Positions 1 through 7,735 of a DNA stretch of 23,148 nt are shown here, piece after piece. The DNA lies in contig CALBSW010000138.1 of assembly GCA_937967465.1 (NCBI GenBank), positions 1 to 23,148 on the forward strand. Reading direction: 5' to 3'. The stretch is from an uncultured Flavobacteriales bacterium (GTDB lineage: Bacteria > Bacteroidota > Bacteroidia > Flavobacteriales_D > Sanyastnellaceae). A program made the position numbers and the translations under genes. The number at the start of each line of letters is the position of its first letter. Position 1 is the stretch's first letter. The notes beneath the pieces are model-generated. The model made no database searches, was not told the DNA's origin, and worked only from the letters and a program-made list of their open reading frames with translations.

Positions 1-1380
1 TGTGAGGCCCACAAGCTCGGAATCCCCGTCACCACCCGCCACAACGAGGTGGCCCCGAACCAGTTCGAGGTGGCCCCGGTCTTCGAGGAGGCCAACTTGG
101 CCAACGACCACAACCTGCTGCTCATGGAGTTGCTGGAGACGGTGTCCATTCGCCACGACTTCCGCGTGCTCGTTCACGAGAAGCCCTTCGCCGGCCTCAA
201 CGGTTCCGGAAAGCACAACAACTGGTCCCTCGGCACCAACACCGGTGTCAACCTGCTCAAGCCAGGCACCAACCCGAAGACCAACCTGCGCTTCCTGACC
301 TTCTTCGTCAATACGATCGCGGCCATTCACCGCCACGCTGATGTGTTGCGTGCGGCCATCGCCAGCGCTGGCAATGACCACCGTCTCGGTGCCAATGAGG
401 CGCCGCCGGCCATCATCAGTGCCTTCATCGGCTCCAAGCTGACCGAATTGCTCGACGCTGTCGAGGAAAACGTGTCTGCCGGCAAGATGAGCCCGGACGA
501 GAAGACGGCGGTGAAGTTGGAGATCGGCCGCATCCCGGAGGTGCTGCTCGACAACACCGACCGCAACCGGACGTCCCCGTTTGCCTTCACGGGCAACAAG
601 TTCGAGTTCCGCGCCGTGGGCAGCGCTGCCAACTGCGCCGTGCCGATGACCGTGCTCAACACGATCATGGCCGAGCAGCTCAACATGTTCAAGGAGGCTG
701 TCGATGCCCGCATCGCCGGCGGTGACAAAAAGGACGAGGCCCTCCTCAAGGAGATCCAGAAGCTCATCAAGGAGAGCAAGGCCATCCGCTTCGAAGGCAA
801 CGGCTACGGTCAAGAGTGGGTGGACGAGGCTGCCAAGCGCGGACTGTCCAACCTGCTCGACACCCCGAGCGCGCTCGCGGTCTGGGACCGCAAGGAGGTG
901 GTCGAGCTGTTCGACGGCATGGGTGTCCTTTCCGCGGAGGAAATCGCAGCCCGCACCGAGGTCGAGCTTGAGAACTACGTGATGAAGCTGCAGATCGAGG
1001 CCCGCGTCCTCGGCGACATGGTGACCAACCAGGTTCTGCCGGCCGTCATGGATTACCAGAGCGACCTGCTCGCCAACATCCAAGGTTTCATGGACGTCTT
1101 CGGCGACAACCAGGCCGATGCCATGACCGTGGCGCAGCGCGGCCTCCTCGAGGACCTCTCCGCCGGCGTGTCTGCCACCTACGATGTGGTCAACAAGCTG
1201 CGCACCGAGCGTTGCAAGGTCAACGAGCTCGACGATGCTCACGCCATCGCCAAGGGGTATGCCGAAGTGGTGAAGCCCCTGATGGAGGAGTGTCGCATCC
1301 AAGTGGATCAGCTCGAAAAGCTGACGGAAGACAGCCGCTGGCCCTTCCCGAAACTGCGCGAATTGCTCTTCACGCGCTGA
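1..1380 (+). CDS. glnN: Glutamine synthetase type III, C-terminal 459 residues (5' end outside window)
   Basis: Makes glutamine from glutamate, ammonia and ATP in the cytoplasm. The frame is open from base 1 to a TGA at 1378-1380. GSIII proteins are about 700-730 residues, so roughly the first 270 lie upstream of the window; this is an edge effect and not a truncation. Recognisable blocks (fragment numbering) are RHNEVAPNQFEVAPVFE near residues 14-30, the nucleotide/glutamate-site block NGSGKHNNWS at 67-76, NRTSPFAFTGNKFEFRAVGS near 187-206, and the WPFPKLRELLF tail. The NEVAPNQFE and NKFEFR blocks are typical of GSIII and not of GSI or GSII. GSIII is common in Bacteroidota. A strong terminator follows 21 bases after the stop, so the gene probably ends its own transcript. 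The promoter is not in view. Confidence 0.95.
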   Translation, partial: CEAHKLGIPVTTRHNEVAPNQFEVAPVFEEANLANDHNLLLMELLETVSIRHDFRVLVHEKPFAGLNGSGKHNNWSLGTNTGVNLLKPGTNPKTNLRFLTFFVNTIAAIHRHADVLRAAIASAGNDHRLGANEAPPAIISAFIGSKLTELLDAVEENVSAGKMSPDEKTAVKLEIGRIPEVLLDNTDRNRTSPFAFTGNKFEFRAVGSAANCAVPMTVLNTIMAEQLNMFKEAVDARIAGGDKKDEALLKEIQKLIKESKAIRFEGNGYGQEWVDEAAKRGLSNLLDTPSALAVWDRKEVVELFDGMGVLSAEEIAARTEVELENYVMKLQIEARVLGDMVTNQVLPAVMDYQSDLLANIQGFMDVFGDNQADAMTVAQRGLLEDLSAGVSATYDVVNKLRTERCKVNELDDAHAIAKGYAEVVKPLMEECRIQVDQLEKLTEDSRWPFPKLRELLFTR

Positions 1381-1401
1381 TATCAACACGACAAAACAAG
1401 G

Positions 1402-1439
1402 AAGGCCCCGGATTCGTTCACGCGAAGTTCCGGGGCCTT
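1402..1439 (+). terminator. Hairpin terminator after glnN
   Basis: The arms AAGGCCCCGGA (1402-1412) and TCCGGGGCCTT (1429-1439) form a perfect 11-bp stem. Inside it TTCG (1413-1416) can pair with CGAA (1423-1426). The right arm ends in TT and runs into CTTAC, so the U-tract is weak. The position directly after glnN and before the next gene fits a transcription terminator. The A-rich left and T-rich right flanks could make it work in both directions. Confidence 0.75.
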
Positions 1440-1441
1440 CT

Positions 1442-1449
1442 TACATTCG
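1442..1449 (+). promoter_or_regulatory. Possible -7 element (TACATTCG) for the PorE-like gene
   Basis: TACATTCG differs at one base from the Bacteroidota -7 consensus TAnnTTTG and lies 20 bases before the ATG at 1470, just after the glnN terminator where a new promoter would be expected. No TTTG-like -33 element is visible at the usual spacing, so this is only a candidate. Confidence 0.3.
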
Positions 1450-1469
1450 CCCGTAAACCTCAATTGGGA

Positions 1470-3479
1470 ATGTTGAACCTGCTTCTTGAGCGTACCGCCG
1501 CATGCCGCGCTGCGTTCACCCTCGTCTTTGCCCTGATTGCCCTCCCGGGCTTGGCCCAGAATGACATCACGGCCGATGCCGATGCCGCCTTTGACCGCGG
1601 TGGTTATTTCGAAGCTGCCAAGGACTACCAGGTGGCCTATGCCAAGCTGAAAGGCAACCTCGACGAAAAAGGCCGCGTGTGTTTCCTGATCGGTGAGTGC
1701 TACCGCTTGAGCCGGGCTTTGCCTGCCGCTGAGGAGTGGTACAAGCGCGCCATCGACCTCAAGTGGGCCAACGACAACCCCGAGGTGTTCAAGAACTACG
1801 GTCTGGTGTTCATGGGACAGGGCGACTTCGACGATGCAGTCGAGCAGTTCCAGAAGTACAAATCCAATGGCGGCGACGGCGAGTTGGCCGACACCTTCAT
1901 CAATTCCGGCAACAATGCAGCGGAGAGCCTGTTCGCCGGCGAGAGCCGTTTTGTGGTCGAGCCTCTGGTGATGGTGAACTCTCCCAACTTCGACTTCGCC
2001 ATGACCTTCGCTGACAAGCGCGGTGAAGAGGTCATTTTCGCTTCGAGCCGCAGCAGCAGTGCCGGCAGTGGAGAAGACCCCATTACGGGCGAGAGCTACA
2101 TGGACTTGTTCATGGCTGAAGTGGACCGCAAGAACAAGTGGAGCATTCCGGAGCCCCTCGGCAACACAATCAACAGCCCGAGCAACGAGGGTGGTGTGGC
2201 CTTGAATTCCGATTACAAGACGCTGTACTTCACCCGGTGTTTGGTCGACAAGGACAACAACTTCCCGTGTGACATCTACAAGTCCGAAAAAGTGGGGTCC
2301 CGCTGGGGTGCCGCTGAGGAATTGGGCATCCTCGACCGGGAAGCCGGCGACGACAGCTCCCAGGTCGGACAGCCCGCCCTCACCCCGGATGACCAGTTCA
2401 TGGTCTTCGTGAGTGACATGCAGGGCGGACAAGGCGGCCGCGACTTGTGGTACATCCAGTACGACGATGCGAGCGGGGAATGGGGAGCCCCTCAGAACAT
2501 GGGCCCCGGCATCAATTCGAGCAGCGACGAGTTTTTCCCCCACATCCGGAAGAATGGCGACCTCTACTTCGCCTCTGACCGCCCCGGCGGCATGGGGGGA
2601 TTGGACATCCTCATGGCCACCTGGAAAGGGGATGGCATGAACTTCGAGACCCCGGAATTCATGGAGTACCCCATCAACACGGCCTCCGATGACTTCGCCC
2701 TGGTGTACCACCCGAAGAAGGAGCAGGGATACCTGTCCTCCGACCGCCCGGAGAGCAAGGGCAAGGACGACATTTTCGCCTTCTCCATGCCGCCGCTGGA
2801 ATTCGACTACGTGCCTTACGTCTATGACTATGACACCGGCATGCCGATCGTCGGAGCCAAGGTGACGGTGACGGGCAGCGATGGTGCCAGTGTGTCTTCC
2901 AGCACGGATTCAGAAGGTGGCGCTGAGGATGGAGAATGGGAGATTGGAGCCGAGAGCACCTACTCCGTGGACATTTCCATGGAAGGCTACATCAGCGCAG
3001 GCGACCAATTCAGCACCATCGGTCTCAGCAAGAGCACCAACTTCATCAAGGAGTATCTCCTCCGCGAGGTGGTGACCAACGAGGATTACCCGATGCCGCT
3101 GGTCCAGTATGAGTTCGCCAAGGCCGACTTGATTGTCAATGAGGCTGTCAACTCCAAGGACAGCCTGGACTACCTCGTCGATCTGCTGGAGCGCAACCCG
3201 ACGTTCGTCATTTCCCTCGAAGCCCACACCGACACCCGGGGTGGCGTCAAGGCCAACGACCTGCTGAGCCAGCAGCGCGCGGAAACCTGCGTGAACTATC
3301 TCGTGGAGCGCGGCATCGAGCGCGCCCGCTTGCAGCCTCTGGGCCGCGGAGAAACCATGCCGCTCATCAGCGATGCGGAGATTGCAGCCCTCGCCACCGA
3401 AGAGGAGCGCGAGGCGGCGCACCAAATGAACCGCCGCACGGTGTTCCGAATCACCAGCTTCGACTACGTCCCAGAGTGA
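1470..3479 (+). CDS. PorE-like envelope protein: signal peptide, TPR, beta-propeller (PD40), CarboxypepD-like, OmpA C-terminal domain
   Basis: A 669-residue exported protein. The start is the ATG at 1470, directly before a signal peptide: hydrophobic residues about 14-28, likely cleavage after GLA at 29. Longer 5' extensions would overlap glnN and its terminator. Domains in order: TPR-like helices (about 35-150); WD40/PD40-type propeller repeats (about 165-440) with motifs such as VIFASSR, LYFTRC, MVFVSDMQGGQGGRDLW and LYFASDRPGGMGGLDI; a carboxypeptidase-regulatory-like beta domain (about 450-525, GMPIVGAKVTV); and an OmpA-type peptidoglycan-binding domain (about 540-669, EAHTDTRG, LSQQRAETCVNYL, NRRTVFRI). 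This order and length match PorE of the type IX secretion system, but paralogues with the same order exist. PorE is a lipoprotein; here no cysteine follows the signal peptide. Inferred role: a periplasmic protein tethering an envelope machine to peptidoglycan. The stop overlaps the purM start. Confidence 0.85.
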   Translation: MLNLLLERTAACRAAFTLVFALIALPGLAQNDITADADAAFDRGGYFEAAKDYQVAYAKLKGNLDEKGRVCFLIGECYRLSRALPAAEEWYKRAIDLKWANDNPEVFKNYGLVFMGQGDFDDAVEQFQKYKSNGGDGELADTFINSGNNAAESLFAGESRFVVEPLVMVNSPNFDFAMTFADKRGEEVIFASSRSSSAGSGEDPITGESYMDLFMAEVDRKNKWSIPEPLGNTINSPSNEGGVALNSDYKTLYFTRCLVDKDNNFPCDIYKSEKVGSRWGAAEELGILDREAGDDSSQVGQPALTPDDQFMVFVSDMQGGQGGRDLWYIQYDDASGEWGAPQNMGPGINSSSDEFFPHIRKNGDLYFASDRPGGMGGLDILMATWKGDGMNFETPEFMEYPINTASDDFALVYHPKKEQGYLSSDRPESKGKDDIFAFSMPPLEFDYVPYVYDYDTGMPIVGAKVTVTGSDGASVSSSTDSEGGAEDGEWEIGAESTYSVDISMEGYISAGDQFSTIGLSKSTNFIKEYLLREVVTNEDYPMPLVQYEFAKADLIVNEAVNSKDSLDYLVDLLERNPTFVISLEAHTDTRGGVKANDLLSQQRAETCVNYLVERGIERARLQPLGRGETMPLISDAEIAALATEEEREAAHQMNRRTVFRITSFDYVPE

Positions 3480-4678
3480 GCCATTCCAACACCGCCGCTT
3501 CCGCGGAGGATCGGTATGCGCAACGCGGCGTTTCTTCCGGCAAGGAGGAGGTGCACGCGGCCATCTCCGGCATTGACAAAGGCCTCTTTCCCAAGGCGTT
3601 TTGCAAAGTGGTGCCCGATGCCTTGACCGGCAGCGAGGACCATTGCTTGGTCATGCACGCCGATGGGGCGGGCACCAAGAGTGCCCTCGCTTGGATTTAC
3701 TGGAAGGAGACTGGAGACCTGTCCGTGTGGAAGGGCATTGCCCAGGATGCCTTGGTGATGAACCTGGACGACCTGCTTTGCGTCGGCGCCACGGGCCCGA
3801 TTCTCGTCAGCTCGACCATTGGACGCAACAAGCGTTTGGTCCCCGGTGAGGTCATCGCGGCCTTGATCCAAGGAACGGAAGAGTTGATGGCCGAGTGGCG
3901 CAAGTGGGGCCTGGATGTCCGGGGCACCGGTGGGGAAACCGCCGACCTCGGTGACCTTGTCCGCACCGTGGTGGTGGACTCCACGGTGGTGTGCCGCATG
4001 CGCCGCGACGAAGTGATCGACAACGCCCGGATTCAAGCGGGGAATGTCATCGTCGGTTTGGCCAGCGACGGCCAGGCCCATTATGAAGACGCCTGGAATG
4101 GCGGCACGGGATCCAATGGATTGACCAGTGCCCGTCACGACATGTTCGGCCCCGGATGGCGGGAGAAGTATCCGGAGTGCTTCGACCCTGGGCTTCCCCA
4201 GGAATTGGTCTACACCGGGCCATTTGATGTGACCGATGCCGTGGAAGGGGTGCCCGTGGATGCGGGCAAGCTCGTGCTGTCCCCCACACGCACCTACGCG
4301 CCGGTGCTCGTCGACCTTTTCAAGGAAGGCCGCGAGGCCCTGCACGGGATTGTCCACTGCAGTGGTGGTGGTCAAACCAAGGTTTTGCACTTCGCGGACA
4401 AGGGCTTGCACATTGTCAAGGACAACCTTTTTGAGACGCCCCCGCTGTTCCGCCTGATTCAGGAGCACAGCGGCACAGGGTGGCACGAGATGTACCAGGT
4501 ATACAACATGGGGCATCGCATGGAGGTGTATACGACACCCGAACACGCGGAGACCGTCATTGCCGCTGCCCAAAAGCACGGGGTGGCCGCTCAGATTGTG
4601 GGCCGGGTGGAAGCCCGCTCAGCGGATGCTCCGCGGTTGACCATCCACGGTCCGCAAGGCCTCGAGACGTATGCCTGA
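3476..4678 (+). CDS. purM: Phosphoribosylformylglycinamidine cyclo-ligase (AIR synthase)
   Basis: Closes formylglycinamidine ribonucleotide to AIR using ATP, the fifth step of purine synthesis, in the cytoplasm. It has 400 residues, longer than the roughly 345 of E. coli PurM and in line with the Bacteroidota form. Visible family blocks are DRYAQRGVSSGKEEVHAAI near residues 12-30, HADGAGTKSALAWIYWKETG, the IAQDALVMNLDDLLCVGA acid cluster, STIGRNK, GTGGETADLGDLVRT, GSNGLTSARHDMF and VLSPTRTYAPV, then the ATP-grasp-like C-terminal half with HCSGGGQTKVLHF and NMGHRMEVY. The start is a GTG at 3476 within GTGA, overlapping the previous stop by 4 nt; no ATG lies between it and the first conserved block. 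The end overlaps prfA by 8 nt. Both overlaps suggest translational coupling. Confidence 0.9.
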   Translation: MSHSNTAASAEDRYAQRGVSSGKEEVHAAISGIDKGLFPKAFCKVVPDALTGSEDHCLVMHADGAGTKSALAWIYWKETGDLSVWKGIAQDALVMNLDDLLCVGATGPILVSSTIGRNKRLVPGEVIAALIQGTEELMAEWRKWGLDVRGTGGETADLGDLVRTVVVDSTVVCRMRRDEVIDNARIQAGNVIVGLASDGQAHYEDAWNGGTGSNGLTSARHDMFGPGWREKYPECFDPGLPQELVYTGPFDVTDAVEGVPVDAGKLVLSPTRTYAPVLVDLFKEGREALHGIVHCSGGGQTKVLHFADKGLHIVKDNLFETPPLFRLIQEHSGTGWHEMYQVYNMGHRMEVYTTPEHAETVIAAAQKHGVAAQIVGRVEARSADAPRLTIHGPQGLETYA

Positions 4679-5768
4679 GGCAGACGGGTTGCTCGGGCGG
4701 CTGGGGTCGCTGGAGGACCGTCACCGGGAATTGTCCCTTCGCATCATCGACCCCAACGTCATCTCTGACGTTGCAGCCTACCGGTCAGCGATGCGCGATT
4801 TCAATGAGCTCGACCCCATTGTGGCTCGGATTCAGCGCTTCAGGACGGCCTCAGATGATCTGCGTGCCGCGCAGGACGATGTCCACAGCGAGGACGCAGA
4901 GCTTGCCGACATGGCGCGAGAGGAAGTCGAGCGCTTGACGGAGGAGCTCGCCAGCTTGAAGCGCGAATTGGAAGAGGCCTTGGTGCCCGATGATCCCAGT
5001 GACCGCAGGGACTGCATCGTGGAAGTCCGAGCGGGAACCGGGGGCGACGAAGCGGCGTTGTGGGCTGGCGACCTGTTTCGGATGTATGTGCGGTACTGTG
5101 ACTCCAAGGGGTGGAAAGTGGAGCCTGTTGGGAGCCATGCCGGGTCTTCTGGGGGCTACAAGGAAGTGGTGGCCCGGATTTCGGGAGAAGGCGTCTTTGG
5201 TCACTTGAAATACGAGAGTGGCACCCACCGTGTGCAGCGCGTGCCCGCGACCGAATCCCAGGGCCGCATCCACACCAGCGCCGCCACAGTCGCCATCCTG
5301 CCCGAGGCGGAGGCCACGGATGTGACGCTGGACCTGAAGGATGTCCGCAAGGACACTTTTCGCGCGAGCGGTGCTGGCGGACAGCACGTCAACAAGACGG
5401 AGAGTGCCGTCCGCCTGACCCACCTGCCTACGGGGGTCGTGGTGGAATGCCAGGACGGGCGGTCGCAGCATGCCAATTACGAGCAAGCGCTGGGCGTACT
5501 TCGCGCTCGTCTCTGGGAAGCAGAAGACCAAGCCCGGCGGGCAGCGGAAGCGGCCGAACGGAAATCCCAGGTGGGAACCGGGGACCGTTCGGGCAAGATC
5601 CGAACCTACAATTATCCACAGGGGAGGGTCACCGACCACCGCATCGGAATGACGTTGCATGCTCTGGAGCGCGTGTTGGGCGGCGAGCTGGAGGAATTGA
5701 TCCAGGCCCTGCGCTCCACAGAACGCATGGAGCGGTTGAAACAGGCCGGCATCTCCCGTCCGGAGTGA
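4671..5768 (+). CDS. prfA: Peptide chain release factor 1
   Basis: Reads UAA and UAG stop codons in the ribosomal A site and triggers peptide release. It has 365 residues, the usual RF1 length. The N-terminal domain is a charged helical bundle (about 1-105). The PxT anticodon-like tripeptide that separates RF1 from RF2 is seen as PAT at 192-194 (HRVQRVPATESQGRIHTS). The catalytic GGQ is at 236-238 within GAGGQHVNKTESAVR. The C-terminal part has SGKIRTYNYPQGRVTDHRI. The ATG at 4671 lies inside the last codons of purM (8-nt overlap), so translation is probably coupled. pyrF follows after 37 nt. Confidence 0.96.
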   Translation: MPEADGLLGRLGSLEDRHRELSLRIIDPNVISDVAAYRSAMRDFNELDPIVARIQRFRTASDDLRAAQDDVHSEDAELADMAREEVERLTEELASLKRELEEALVPDDPSDRRDCIVEVRAGTGGDEAALWAGDLFRMYVRYCDSKGWKVEPVGSHAGSSGGYKEVVARISGEGVFGHLKYESGTHRVQRVPATESQGRIHTSAATVAILPEAEATDVTLDLKDVRKDTFRASGAGGQHVNKTESAVRLTHLPTGVVVECQDGRSQHANYEQALGVLRARLWEAEDQARRAAEAAERKSQVGTGDRSGKIRTYNYPQGRVTDHRIGMTLHALERVLGGELEELIQALRSTERMERLKQAGISRPE

Positions 5769-5791
5769 GCGGAAGGGCGGAGGAAGGGAAA

Positions 5792-5799
5792 TACCTTCG
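5792..5799 (+). promoter_or_regulatory. Possible -7 element (TACCTTCG) before pyrF
   Basis: TACCTTCG is one base from TAnnTTTG and sits only 6 bases before the pyrF ATG. If used, transcription would start at or close to the start codon and give a nearly leaderless mRNA. There is no visible -33 element, and pyrF could simply be read from upstream. Confidence 0.25.
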
Positions 5800-5805
5800 C
5801 GCCCC

Positions 5806-6627
5806 ATGGACCGCCAGACTCTGATCGACACCATTCGCGCCAAGAACAGTTTCCTGTGCGTCGGGCTCGACCCCGACCCAGCCCGCATGCCGCCCCACCT
5901 CGGAACGGGTCCGGAAGCCGTGTTGGCCTTCAACAAGGCCCTCATTGACGCCACGTCGGACGTCGCGGTCGCCTACAAACCCAACGTCGCCTTTTACGAA
6001 AGCATGGGCAGCGATGGCTGGGCGGTCTTGGAAGAGACGCTCGCGGCCATTCCCGAAGGGTGCTTGCGGATCGCGGACGCCAAGCGTGGTGACATCGGCA
6101 ACACCGCCACCCGCTATGCCAAGGCGGCCTTTGAAGCGTGGGGTGCAGATGCTGTGACGGTGGCGCCTTACATGGGGCGCGACAGCGTGGAGCCCTTCTT
6201 GGCTTTTGAGGACAAGTGGACCATCCTGCTCGCCGCCACGTCCAACCCCGGAGCAGAAGACTTTGAGTTTCACGGCGCCGAGGGAGGAGCACCGCTGTGG
6301 CGCCGGGTGCTTGAGGTGAGCCAAACGTATGCGGGTTCCGAGCGGCTGATGTACGTCGTGGGTGCGACCCGACCGGAGTGGTTGGCAGAAGTCCGTGCCG
6401 TTGTGCCTGATCGGTTCTTGCTGGTGCCGGGAGTGGGCGCCCAAGGGGGCACGCTTGAGGCGGTGTGTGCCGCTGGATGGAGCGCGTCGCTGGCCGGGGG
6501 ATTGCTGGTCAATGTGGGGCGCAGCTTGATGTACGCCTCGAGCGGCGAGGACTTCGCTGAGGCAGCCCGGGCCGAGGCAGTTCGCCTCCAACAGGCCATG
6601 GCGGTGGAATTGGCCGCGTCCCGCTAA
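5806..6627 (+). CDS. pyrF: Orotidine 5'-phosphate decarboxylase (long-form PyrF)
   Basis: Decarboxylates OMP to UMP, the last step of de novo pyrimidine synthesis. It has 273 residues, the longer subfamily, compared with about 245 in E. coli. The catalytic Asp-Lys-Asp block is clear: D91, K93 and D96 in ADAKRGDIGNTATRY. An N-terminal FLCVGLDPDPARMP block carries the substrate-binding aspartate. AYKPNVAFYE follows, and PGVGAQGG near residues 208-215 is the phosphate-binding loop. The C-terminal NVGRSLMYAS completes the barrel. The ATG at 5806 begins MDRQTLIDTIRAKNSFLCVG, as expected for the family. Nine bases separate it from the channel gene downstream. Confidence 0.95.
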   Translation: MDRQTLIDTIRAKNSFLCVGLDPDPARMPPHLGTGPEAVLAFNKALIDATSDVAVAYKPNVAFYESMGSDGWAVLEETLAAIPEGCLRIADAKRGDIGNTATRYAKAAFEAWGADAVTVAPYMGRDSVEPFLAFEDKWTILLAATSNPGAEDFEFHGAEGGAPLWRRVLEVSQTYAGSERLMYVVGATRPEWLAEVRAVVPDRFLLVPGVGAQGGTLEAVCAAGWSASLAGGLLVNVGRSLMYASSGEDFAEAARAEAVRLQQAMAVELAASR

Positions 6628-6636
6628 CTTCCCGTC

Positions 6637-7692
6637 GTGCTGTACCGCTTCAAATTCAAGTCATTTGGTCGCATCGCCATCTCGTTGGTGGTGGTCTTGA
6701 TGGTCATTGTCGTGGGCAGTGTGGGCTTCATGGTACTCGAGGACTACACGTTTGTCGAGGCCTTCTACATGACCATGATCACGGTCAGCACGGTGGGCTT
6801 CCGCGAGGTGCATGAATTGAGTCCGGATGGGATGATATTCACTTCCCTGCTCATCATCTTCAGCATCGGTACCTTCGCTTACACCATCTCTGCTGTGACC
6901 ACGTACTTCGTGGCTGGCGAATACCGGGATCTCTTCAAGGCCAGAAAATTGGAGCGCACCATCGACACACTCAAGAACCACGTCATCGTTTGCGGCTATG
7001 GCCGTGTGGGCGAGAAGGCTTACGCCGACCTGATTTCCAAAGGCTACGACGCCGTCATCGTCGAGAAGGACGAGGAGCTGGTGGGGCAATTGCGCGAAGC
7101 GTTGACGCCCCTCGTCATCTCCGGGGACGCCACCCGGGATGACCGCCTGATGGCGGCGGGTGTGGAACGCGCTCGGGCCGTCATCTGCACCTTGCCGAGT
7201 GACGCCGACAACCTGTATACCGTCTTGTCGGTGCGGGAGCACAATGAGCAAGCCATGCTGATCAGCCGTGCATCGCAAGCGGGTTCTGTGGCGAAGCTCC
7301 GCCGCGCAGGTGCCGACAACGTCATCATGCCCGACACCGTCGGAGGGGCCCACATGGCGTCCCTCGTGGCCAACCCGGATGTCATGGATTTCATCGACCA
7401 CATCCGCATCCAGGGCAAGGACGCCATCAACCTGGAGGAGGTGGACGTCAAGGACTTGCCGCCGGAGTTCCGCCTGCCCACCTTGGGTGAGGTGGATGCC
7501 CGGAACAAGTTGGGCGTCAATGTCATCGGGGTGAAGACCTCGGCAGGGGAGTTCATCATCAACCCTGGCCCCACGACCCCGTTGGACAACGCCTGCAAAC
7601 TGTTCGTGCTCGGCAACGACAAACAATTGCGTTTGCTCAACAGGGTGTTTGGTCTGCAAACTCCGGATGGCCCTCCGGCGAGCGGGGTATGA
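6637..7692 (+). CDS. Two-TM potassium channel protein with RCK (TrkA-N/TrkA-C) domains
   Basis: A predicted inner-membrane ion channel of 351 residues. The start is a GTG at 6637, giving MLYRFKFKSFGR directly before the first membrane helix. TM1 is about 13-34, the pore helix about 40-51, the filter TVGF at 52-55, and TM2 about 66-93. A Rossmann RCK_N domain starts at 115 with VIVCGYGRVG (GxGxxG at 120-125) and has VEKDEE at the end of beta-2 plus ISGDATRDD. An RCK_C-like domain follows (about 265-340). This is the MthK/Kch-type layout. The filter continues R56-E57 where the classic sequence has Gly-Asp (TVGYGD), so the second filter glycine is replaced by arginine. The RCK part probably gates by nucleotide or ion binding (family knowledge). 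It could conduct weakly or be regulated unusually. Confidence 0.88.
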   Translation: MLYRFKFKSFGRIAISLVVVLMVIVVGSVGFMVLEDYTFVEAFYMTMITVSTVGFREVHELSPDGMIFTSLLIIFSIGTFAYTISAVTTYFVAGEYRDLFKARKLERTIDTLKNHVIVCGYGRVGEKAYADLISKGYDAVIVEKDEELVGQLREALTPLVISGDATRDDRLMAAGVERARAVICTLPSDADNLYTVLSVREHNEQAMLISRASQAGSVAKLRRAGADNVIMPDTVGGAHMASLVANPDVMDFIDHIRIQGKDAINLEEVDVKDLPPEFRLPTLGEVDARNKLGVNVIGVKTSAGEFIINPGPTTPLDNACKLFVLGNDKQLRLLNRVFGLQTPDGPPASGV

Positions 7693-7701
7693 CCTGCGGC
7701 C

Positions 7702-7709
7702 TATATTGC
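7702..7709 (+). promoter_or_regulatory. Weak -7-like sequence (TATATTGC) before the AGCS symporter
   Basis: The 43-nt gap between the channel stop and the symporter ATG contains CTATATTGCG, similar to but not a full match for TAnnTTTG (one T short). It lies 26 bases before the ATG at 7736. There is no clear -33 element. It is listed because this is the widest gap in the run from 1470 to 11379. Confidence 0.22.
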
Positions 7710-7735
7710 GTCCAACGCGAACCAATCGAGATTTC

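Noticed and set aside
1..1380. glnN as a truncated pseudogene
   Set aside because: The frame is open through base 1 with all expected C-terminal motifs; the missing part lies beyond the window edge.
1212..1469. Upstream in-frame extension of the PorE-like gene
   Set aside because: It overlaps glnN and runs through the terminator hairpin; the signal peptide begins right at the ATG at 1470.
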